This document shows positions 1-4,532 of a DNA stretch of 6,262 bases, one piece after another. The notes under the pieces were generated by a model. That model made no database searches. It saw nothing but the letters and a program-made list of their open reading frames with translations, and was not told the DNA's origin. The stretch comes from Actinomycetes bacterium (GTDB lineage: Bacteria > Actinomycetota > Actinomycetes > S36-B12 > GCA-2699445). The stretch is from assembly GCA_022600255.1 (NCBI GenBank), contig JAHZKU010000177.1, positions 1 to 6,262 of the forward strand. Reading direction: 5' to 3'. Every line of letters begins with the position of its first letter. Position 1 is the first letter of the stretch. The translations under genes were made by a program, and so were the position numbers.

Positions 1-106
1 CAACCCATCGCAGGCGCCCAGAGTGCCACCACAACTCTAAGGGGAAGTGCTAGACCAACATAGGTACAGCACGAGCCGACCCGCGAGGCCTATTCGCAAT
101 GCGGCA

Positions 107-112
107 TACTAT
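107..112 (+). promoter_or_regulatory. possible -10 element upstream of tRNA-Gly
   Basis: The hexamer TACTAT fits the TAnnnT pattern of a sigma-70-type -10 box and would start transcription about 30 bases before the tRNA. No convincing TTGACA-like -35 box lies at the usual distance, although many high-GC bacterial promoters are weak there. This is pattern matching only. The tRNA could equally be transcribed from outside the window. Confidence 0.25.
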
Positions 113-149
113 GGAGATGGAGACCGTCGACAGCGGCGGTGCCAGCCCT

Positions 150-223
150 GCGGGCGTAGTTCAATGGCAGAACATCAGCTTCCCAAGCTGATAGTGCGAG
201 TTCGATTCTCGTCGCCCGCTCCA
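150..223 (+). tRNA. tRNA-Gly, anticodon CCC
   Basis: The sequence folds as a full cloverleaf. The 7-bp acceptor stem GCGGGCG pairs with CGCCCGC. The D arm is GTTC/GAAC, the anticodon stem TCAGC/GCTGA encloses the loop TTCCCAA, the variable loop is short, and the T arm GCGAG/CTCGT has the loop TTCGATT. The anticodon at the middle of the loop is CCC, which reads the glycine codon GGG. After the discriminator base T, the CCA tail is encoded in the DNA at 221-223. The mature body without CCA is 71 bases, normal for tRNA-Gly. It is transcribed toward the convergent FrnE-like gene. Confidence 0.96.
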
Positions 224-261
224 CATCGATTGCGTCATCCAAACCGGCTTTTCAGCTAGCC

Positions 262-319
262 CCGAGGATGCGGCCCCGCCTGCGTTGCACCGCTTCCCGT
301 GAGAAATCGGCACCCTCGG
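262..319. repeat. imperfect 10-bp inverted repeat downstream of tRNA
   Basis: CCGAGGATGC at 262-271 is matched by GCACCCTCGG at 310-319, complementary at 9 of 10 positions. The two arms are separated by 38 bases. The long loop makes a simple intrinsic terminator unlikely, and no T-run follows. It could be a larger folded transcript end for the tRNA, a protein-binding site, or chance. Confidence 0.3.
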
Positions 320-406
320 TCACTGTCAGTATTTCGCTTGCTGAATGAGGTCAGCACGGACCACGCGAAGCAGGGCTCAGTGGCCAACCGCGCAGCGCAC
401 TGCTCC

Positions 407-436
407 ACCCGCGGCTGCCGAGCTTCCGTCGCGGGT
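407..436 (-). terminator. possible stem-loop terminator for FrnE-like gene
   Basis: ACCCGCG at 407-413 pairs perfectly with CGCGGGT at 430-436, giving a 7-bp all-but-one GC stem with a 16-base loop. It begins 44 bases past the stop codon of the minus-strand FrnE-like gene. No U-tract follows on either strand, so it would have to be a U-less terminator of the kind proposed in high-GC bacteria, or a spurious stem. It could act in both directions, also stopping the tRNA transcript. Confidence 0.3.
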
Positions 437-479
437 TCGCCTCTCGTGCCAACCGGTCATCGTTGCCTTCGCCGGGACA

Positions 480-1193
480 TCAAAGTGTGCAAGAGTCGCC
501 GTCGCACATTGCCCCGCCCTCGTGAGCGTGGACCAGAACCGGAGCGGGATCGCGCTCCGCCCAGGCCTGGGTCAACACTGCGAGCAGCTGCTCCGGTGGT
601 TGGGCTCCTGAGACCCCGTACTTGTCATCAACAACAAAGAACGGCACACCGCTGATCCCATACGCCCGCGCTTTCACTTCATCTGCGCGCACCGCATCAG
701 CGAACTGGTCGGAGTCTAGGACTGACTTCACCTCGGTTTCATCCAATCCCGCGGAGACCGCGACCCGCGCCAGTTCCTCGTGATCTGACACAGCAAGCCC
801 GTGTGTAAACGTGGCATTATCAAGCTTCTCTTTGAGCTCGTCTTGGACGCCGCGGGCTAGCGCTAGATGCAAGAGTCGATGCGCATCGAACGTGTTACCC
901 GTACGCGCCAGATCAAAGCGGAAGTCCAGGCCTTCAGCGGCTGCGACCTGTTGCATCTGATCAAGCATTTGTTGCGCGTCAGGCACCGACTTGCCGTACT
1001 TGGCCGCAAGCCGTTGCACGTACTGGCCATCGGCGCTGGCTGAAGACGGATCCGCTGCTGGGTCGAGTTCGAAAGAACGCCAAGTCAGTTCGACTTGGTC
1101 ACGATGCTCGAATTCGGCGAGTGCTGCCTCAAAACGACGCTTCCCTACGTAACACCAAGGGCACACCACATCAGACCAAATTTGTACCTTCAT
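480..1193 (-). CDS. FrnE-like DsbA-family thiol:disulfide oxidoreductase
   Basis: The 237-residue product is a cytoplasmic thioredoxin-fold protein of the DsbA/FrnE group (DSBA-like thioredoxin domain), expected to catalyse thiol-disulfide exchange. The N-terminal strand leads straight into the redox motif CPWC at residues 11-14, followed by YVGKRRFE, typical of FrnE. The helical insertion spans roughly residues 55-160 and includes the conserved NTFDAHRLLHLA stretch (100-111). GVP at 182-184 supplies the cis-proline loop beside the active site. The protein ends with a second cysteine pair, C230 and C235, spaced CX4C, as described for Deinococcus radiodurans FrnE. There is no signal peptide. 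The start at 1193 puts MKVQIWSDVV at the family N-terminus. An in-frame ATG 33 codons upstream (1292) would add an unconserved extension. No clear Shine-Dalgarno sequence precedes 1193, so the start is likely but not proven. The role in polyketide synthesis suggested by the historical name frnE is not implied here. Confidence 0.92.
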   Translation of the reverse strand: MKVQIWSDVVCPWCYVGKRRFEAALAEFEHRDQVELTWRSFELDPAADPSSASADGQYVQRLAAKYGKSVPDAQQMLDQMQQVAAAEGLDFRFDLARTGNTFDAHRLLHLALARGVQDELKEKLDNATFTHGLAVSDHEELARVAVSAGLDETEVKSVLDSDQFADAVRADEVKARAYGISGVPFFVVDDKYGVSGAQPPEQLLAVLTQAWAERDPAPVLVHAHEGGAMCDGDSCTL

Positions 1194-1394
1194 GCATGCG
1201 ACAACACTCAAGGTCCACGCAATCTTCCCAGCGAACTCACGACAGATACGCCAACTCTGGGTTGAGCTCCTTGGGCCTAGGCCAGATAGCAAACTACGCT
1301 CTCATCCGCGTACGGGATGCGCGTCAGTTGCGGCCGCCGCTGGCGCTCGCGCTTCTCGACAAGAGACAGCAAGCACGCCCTGTATCCAAGGCGG
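1194..1394. other. upstream region of FrnE-like gene
   Basis: This spacer must hold the FrnE-like promoter unless the transcript comes through the hairpin at 1395-1427. I find no promoter with two good boxes on the minus strand. It contains the perfect 10-bp palindrome GGCCTAGGCC at 1274-1283, about 80 bases upstream of the start codon. That could be an operator half-site pair or a chance palindrome. Open frames across it on the plus strand show no recognisable protein. Confidence 0.35.
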
Positions 1395-1427
1395 GAAAGT
1401 TGAAGCAGCGCAGGCTGCTCAACTTTC
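1395..1427 (-). terminator. stem-loop terminator of propeller-SUMF gene
   Basis: GAAAGTTGA at 1395-1403 pairs with TCAACTTTC at 1419-1427, and GCAGC at 1405-1409 pairs with GCTGC at 1414-1418. This makes a 14-bp stem with one bulged A (1404) and a tetraloop-sized GCAG loop. It starts 6 bases past the stop of the minus-strand gene ending at 1433, the expected place for a terminator. The stem carries A/T pairs at its base, but no U-tract follows on the minus strand (CCGCC), so efficiency is uncertain. It might alternatively protect the 3' end of the mRNA. Confidence 0.6.
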
Positions 1428-1432
1428 GGGCT

Positions 1433-3634
1433 TCAGCCCAGCCCCCCGGTTCCCCACTGTCCGCGGGTGACCAGACGGATGCCCCGCCAGGGATTGACCG
1501 CGTAGCCGGGGACTGTTTCGGGAGTGACGCCGACCGCTGAGAGCCACATTTGATAGGCCGTCGCGGTGACGACACCACCGTGCCAGCGACGCCAAACGAT
1601 CTTAGGATCCTCCAGCGGGGGTGGTGGGGCAATGGTGTCGGTGATCTCAACAACGTTGCCGCCTTGATCGAGCGTGCCCCACGGCGACCGCGTCAGGGCC
1701 TGACCCACCGTACTCATATTCCCGGTGTAGATGTCTGATAGCGGTGGGAACGGCGAGTCCGCGCACTGCGCGGCGGTGAACTGCGACGGGCACCAATCCG
1801 GAGCGACACCAGGAATGGCCTCGAAAGAGGCCAGCGGTTGGGTCCCGCCGTTGGTGACATTGCCATCGGTATCCAATTGTGTTGCCTCGGGCTGTTCCCC
1901 CTCCACACATCCAGACTGATCAACCGGGCAGTTCACATATTTGCCTGGGTTGGTGGGGTAGTCCCAGTACGAGTGTTTGCCGCCACCCTTGGGGTCGAAG
2001 TAGGCCGCCTTGATCCACTCGTCCTGGCTGGAGACGGCGAAGCCCTTGGCGGAGTTCCTGGTCGCCTGACGCTTGCTCATTTGGTACATGCCGGTCTCGG
2101 TCTCCGAAGACAATCGGACCTTGTAGTTCGTAACGCGCAGGCGCTTTCCGGCCACCGTGGTAACGCGGCCGGACTTCTTCTTGAGCAGTTGACCGTTGTT
2201 CAGGGAGTTCGCTAAGCGTGCGGCCCGCGTGAAGTCCGCGACGTTGTAAGGCTTGTCGGCCCATTCCGGAGATGCCACGTAGTAACGCTGGCCCTTCGGG
2301 GCGCGCTTGTTGCGGTTGACCGACCCGTACTTGGGCCAGACGCGCGAGCTCTGTGCGGCATCCCAGAGGCGGTGCTTGTTCCTACCCCTGGGGTCGACCC
2401 TGTTGAGGAATGTGACCCATTGAGCGACCGTTAACTCCTTTTCGGCGATCTTGTACTTGTACTTGACCCGGCCGACGGCCATACAGTTCGTGGAGGCCAA
2501 GGTCTGCACTGATGGATCCGCGTTCTTCTCGATGGTGGCGCGCACTGCCGGGAAGGCCGCCTTACACGCTGCCTTGCTGCGGTAGACGTCGGTCCAGAAC
2601 GGGATGATCCAAGCCTTGCGGTGGCGAGGAGAACGCACTGTCACCGTATCGAGTTTGAGGGTGTCCGTGGATGTTTTCGGGCTGGGGAAGATCTCTGTGA
2701 CTGTGTTCGAGGCGAAGTTCGCGGTGTATAAGAATCCCGCGGCGTCGGACGCGATGCCAATCGGACGCCGACCGGTGCGAGCGATCTCGGTCGAGCGACC
2801 GCCGCGACCGATTTTGGTGACGCTGCGAGAGCCATTGTTGGTGGTGAAGACCGCGCCGTAAGGATCTACGGTGATTCCGATGGGTCGGCGCCCAGTCTCG
2901 CCGAGGATCTTCGACTTGCCCTTAGGCGTGATCTTGGAGACGTTGCGCGAGTTCCAGTTGGCGGTGTAGAGGTTGCCGGAGGCGTCGATCGCGATGTTTT
3001 GTGGCCATTTACCCGTCTTACCCAAAGTCGAGGAGCCGCCGCCCGGAGTTATCTTGGTGACCGTGTTCGAGCCCTCGTTAGCGGTGTAGACATTTCCGTC
3101 AGGGTCCAAGGTAATGCCCAGAGGCCGGGACCCGGTGTTCCCGAGCGTGGTGGAGGCCCCAGCCGAGGTGATCTTGGTGACGGTTGAGTCGGCATAGTTC
3201 GTGGTGTACACGCTGCCATCAGGGTCCACCGCGATGCCAAGGGGCTTATCCCCCGTTGCACCCAGTTCCGTCGACACACCAGCCGGGGTGATCTTGGTGA
3301 CCGAGTCTGCACCAAGATTGCTGGTGTAGACGTTGCCCTCGGAGTCCACTGCGATCCCGCGAGGCTTCTTTCCGGTGGTACCCAACGTCGAGGACTTCCC
3401 CTTACGGGTGATTTTGGTGACGGTGTTCGCGCGCGTGTTGGCGGTATACACGTTGCCAAAAGCATCCACGGCGATTCCGTCCGGGCCCTCCCCCGTCCGG
3501 GCAAACACCGCGGAATCACGAGATTCTGTTTTTGCCTGGGCGGACGGCACCGCTGTCAGGGCTCCCACTGCCACCGCGCATGACACGATGATCAGTGCTA
3601 CTCGCCGGGACGGCCCAAAGAGACTTGGAGTCAT
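1433..3634 (-). CDS. secreted seven-repeat beta-propeller/SUMF-like fusion protein
   Basis: The predicted 733-residue protein begins with a Sec signal peptide: basic RR at 9-10, a hydrophobic core to about residue 28, and probable cleavage after AQA (34). Residues 46-325 are seven tandem repeats of exactly 40 residues, with the core GIAVD..GNVYTAN...TVTKIT, matching NHL/Vgb-type propeller blades. Residues about 386-724 resemble the FGE-sulfatase (SUMF1/EgtB/PvdO) fold. The landmarks are YKIAEKELTVAQWVTFLN (394-411), KPYNVADFTRAARLAN (461-476), SSQDEWIKAAYFDP (535-548), SPWGTLDQGGNVVE (650-663) and RGIRLV (717-722). This pattern is closest to the SUMF-like proteins often found with PEP-CTERM sorting signals, but no C-terminal sorting signal or anchor is present. 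The C-terminal region lacks the cysteine pair used by formylglycine-generating enzymes, so that activity is unlikely. Six cysteines (357, 384, 569, 576, 615, 624) could form disulfides. The start at 3634 is preferred over ATG 3655 because GGGAGG lies between them. Function is unknown; extracellular binding or recognition is the best guess. Confidence 0.88.
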   Translation of the reverse strand: MTPSLFGPSRRVALIIVSCAVAVGALTAVPSAQAKTESRDSAVFARTGEGPDGIAVDAFGNVYTANTRANTVTKITRKGKSSTLGTTGKKPRGIAVDSEGNVYTSNLGADSVTKITPAGVSTELGATGDKPLGIAVDPDGSVYTTNYADSTVTKITSAGASTTLGNTGSRPLGITLDPDGNVYTANEGSNTVTKITPGGGSSTLGKTGKWPQNIAIDASGNLYTANWNSRNVSKITPKGKSKILGETGRRPIGITVDPYGAVFTTNNGSRSVTKIGRGGRSTEIARTGRRPIGIASDAAGFLYTANFASNTVTEIFPSPKTSTDTLKLDTVTVRSPRHRKAWIIPFWTDVYRSKAACKAAFPAVRATIEKNADPSVQTLASTNCMAVGRVKYKYKIAEKELTVAQWVTFLNRVDPRGRNKHRLWDAAQSSRVWPKYGSVNRNKRAPKGQRYYVASPEWADKPYNVADFTRAARLANSLNNGQLLKKKSGRVTTVAGKRLRVTNYKVRLSSETETGMYQMSKRQATRNSAKGFAVSSQDEWIKAAYFDPKGGGKHSYWDYPTNPGKYVNCPVDQSGCVEGEQPEATQLDTDGNVTNGGTQPLASFEAIPGVAPDWCPSQFTAAQCADSPFPPLSDIYTGNMSTVGQALTRSPWGTLDQGGNVVEITDTIAPPPPLEDPKIVWRRWHGGVVTATAYQMWLSAVGVTPETVPGYAVNPWRGIRLVTRGQWGTGGLG
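2660..3499 (-). repeat. seven tandem 120-bp coding repeats (beta-propeller blades)
   Basis: Seven in-frame units of 120 bp encode residues 46-325 of the propeller-SUMF protein. The plus-strand phrase GTGATCTTGGTGAC, or close variants of it, recurs every 120 bases around 2810, 2930, 3050, 3170, 3290 and 3410. Each unit encodes the same blade plan: a TG..P turn, the GIAVD strand, a G-N-V-Y-T strand, and the TVTKIT strand. The units have diverged at the DNA level, most strongly in the last (residues 286-325), while no indel has entered any of them. The count of seven matches a closed seven-bladed propeller. Confidence 0.93.
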
Positions 3635-3644
3635 AGCTGCTTCG

Positions 3645-3650
3645 CCTCCC
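3645..3650 (-). promoter_or_regulatory. ribosome binding site fixing the start at 3634
   Basis: On the minus strand GGGAGG lies 10 bases before the ATG at 3634. It sits downstream of the alternative in-frame ATG at 3655, which therefore cannot use it. Starting at 3634 also places the basic residues and the hydrophobic core at the normal distance for a signal peptide. Confidence 0.7.
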
Positions 3651-3887
3651 GGCATATACGGACTGCTCCTGACGATAGCGGACCAATGTCCCCGATGGTG
3701 ATTCGTTGGATCTGCGGCAGGCTCGGGCTGAGTTCTTGGGCTTCAGGGCCCCACTATTGCGACGGTTGACCTATCAGTGAGGCCCTCGCGACAGGTTGGC
3801 CGCGCTCACTGGACTGGTCGAACCCAGTGCCGCTGCGGTCAATCGATGCTTGGTGTCGGTCGTGTACCACCCCCGCGAACGTCCTCG
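3651..3887. other. intergenic region between HAD gene and propeller-SUMF gene
   Basis: No credible gene is seen; the short minus-strand frame here starts inside the HAD gene in another frame. On the minus strand the region could end the amidotransferase-HAD operon and start the propeller-SUMF transcript. Two weak stems are visible: CACTGG/CCAGTG at 3807-3812/3824-3829, and GGG+CTGA/TCAG+CCC between 3725 and 3751 with a two-base bulge. Neither has a U-tract. TATCGT (3672-3677, minus) is a possible -10 box without a good -35 partner. An imperfect copy of the HAD 3' end is noted separately. Confidence 0.35.
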
Positions 3888-3944
3888 TCAGCGCCAATGC
3901 CGTATCAGGTCGGCCAGGGAGTTGACCGTCAGTGAGGGCTCTCG
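3765..3944. repeat. imperfect 24-bp direct repeat pair
   Basis: The 24 bases at 3765-3788 and 3921-3944 share GTTGACC, then TCAGTGAGG, then CTCG, differing by short indels and one or two substitutions. The copies are 156 bases apart. One lies inside the 3' end of the HAD gene and the other in the spacer beyond its stop. It may be a relic of a small duplication or deletion, or chance similarity. Confidence 0.3.
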
Positions 3945-4532
3945 TTCCCATCCGAAAAGGTCGCCAGCAGCCGATCGAACCCTGACGAAGACGAGACCAA
4001 CAACCGCAGCTACGTCACCGTCAGTTGGGCTGTCACCCACCGACACCATTGTGGAGGGCGCAAATTTCAGCTCGCTCACAACAGACCGAGTGCTGGTCAA
4101 CTTATCGCCTGATTCCAACCCTCTGATGCTGATGAAGAGGTGCTCATCAATCCCCACTTCGCGCAGCCAGAATCTAATCTCATCAGCTGGCGCCAACGAG
4201 ACCACCGCCACTGGTACGCCCCGCTGGGCCAACTCGACCACGAACTCGTCTAGGCCATCACACATCTCAGCCGACAGCATACGGTCGGCAAGGGCCTTAC
4301 TGTAGCGAGACGCGAAGTCGTCCTGCGTTACGAATTCGTCCCGTTCGGCAATCCACGCGCCAACTGTGAATCGATCCATCCCGGCCAAGGAGCCAGTCAG
4401 CGCCTCAGCCAGCTCCACTAGGCCGGACACCCCACATTCTCGAGCCACCGTCATGAGCAGCTCGAGTTTCATCCGCGACGTCTGGGCCATGACTCCGTCG
4501 AAGTCGAGGATCACTGCGGCCGGACTTAGCAT
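3888..4532 (-). CDS. HAD-superfamily hydrolase (probable phosphatase)
   Basis: The 214-residue product has the full set of HAD motifs. Motif I is DFDGV, with nucleophile D10 and acid/base D12. Motif II is the S112 of VVSLA. Motif III lysine is K144 in SGDKL. Motif IV is GDSPTDGD with D167 and D171. The stretch between motif I and motif II (about 16-90) is helical and fits a C1 cap, so this is a subfamily I phosphatase/phosphoglucomutase-type enzyme acting on a small phosphorylated metabolite. The length is normal. Its start ATG at 4532 overlaps the end of the upstream amidotransferase gene by 7 bases (ATGCTAA), with GGAAAG close upstream, so translation is probably coupled. A longer frame from 4598 would overlap the upstream gene by 73 bases and adds an unconserved Arg/Ser-rich leader. 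Substrate cannot be read from the sequence; partnership with the amidotransferase suggests a phosphorylated intermediate of the same pathway. Confidence 0.9.
   Translation of the reverse strand: MLSPAAVILDFDGVMAQTSRMKLELLMTVARECGVSGLVELAEALTGSLAGMDRFTVGAWIAERDEFVTQDDFASRYSKALADRMLSAEMCDGLDEFVVELAQRGVPVAVVSLAPADEIRFWLREVGIDEHLFISIRGLESGDKLTSTRSVVSELKFAPSTMVSVGDSPTDGDVAAVVGLVFVRVRSAAGDLFGWEREPSLTVNSLADLIRHWR

Larger units (their letters stand above)
224..479. other. intergenic region between tRNA-Gly and FrnE-like gene
   Basis: I see no credible coding sequence here. Open frames that cross it on the plus strand run antisense into the FrnE-like gene, are Arg/Pro/Ser-rich and show no family motifs. 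The region separates two convergent transcripts, so terminators are expected. It contains two inverted repeats, at 262-271/310-319 and 407-413/430-436, listed separately. No tRNA-end duplication that would mark an integrated element is visible inside the window. Confidence 0.5.

Noticed and set aside
150..223. tRNA-Gly as an attachment site for an integrated element
   Set aside because: No integrase gene and no second copy of the tRNA 3' end is visible in the window.
47..259. 70-codon plus-strand open frame across the tRNA
   Set aside because: It runs through the whole tRNA-Gly gene, and its product is Arg/Ser/Pro-rich with no recognisable motif.
299..655. Plus-strand open frames opposite the end of the FrnE-like gene
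   Set aside because: They are antisense to a well-supported gene, have low-complexity basic compositions and match no family.
1194..1292. N-terminal extension of the FrnE-like protein from an upstream ATG
   Set aside because: The family starts directly at the strand before CPWC. The extra 33 residues have no motif and no signal peptide, and no ribosome binding site supports the upstream ATG.
1324..1653. Minus-strand frame overlapping the end of the propeller-SUMF gene
   Set aside because: It is an alternative frame of the same strand, crosses the terminator hairpin, and its product is low-complexity with no domain.
2660..3499. CRISPR or other non-coding tandem array
   Set aside because: The 120-bp period is in frame, each unit encodes a propeller blade, and there are no short identical repeats separated by unique spacers.
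2660..3499. Virginiamycin B lyase activity for the propeller
   Set aside because: The repeats resemble Vgb blades in plan, but the protein is a signal-bearing fusion and I see no His/Glu set matching the lyase active site in these blades.
3049..3519. 156-codon minus-strand frame in the repeat region
   Set aside because: It is an out-of-phase reading of the 120-bp repeats. The periodic Pro/Arg/Ser product is a by-product of the repeats, not a second gene.
3554..3634. Lipoprotein signal for the propeller-SUMF protein
   Set aside because: The only Cys in the signal region follows IVS, not a lipobox, and would leave a hydrophobic core that is too short. The AQA cleavage site fits better.
3651..3656. 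TATATG on the minus strand as a -10 box for the propeller-SUMF gene
   Set aside because: Transcription would begin inside or after the GGGAGG ribosome binding site, which would remove it from the mRNA.
3754..3951. 65-codon minus-strand frame between the HAD and propeller-SUMF genes
   Set aside because: It starts within the HAD gene in another frame and has no motif; the HAD C-terminus is well supported in its own frame.
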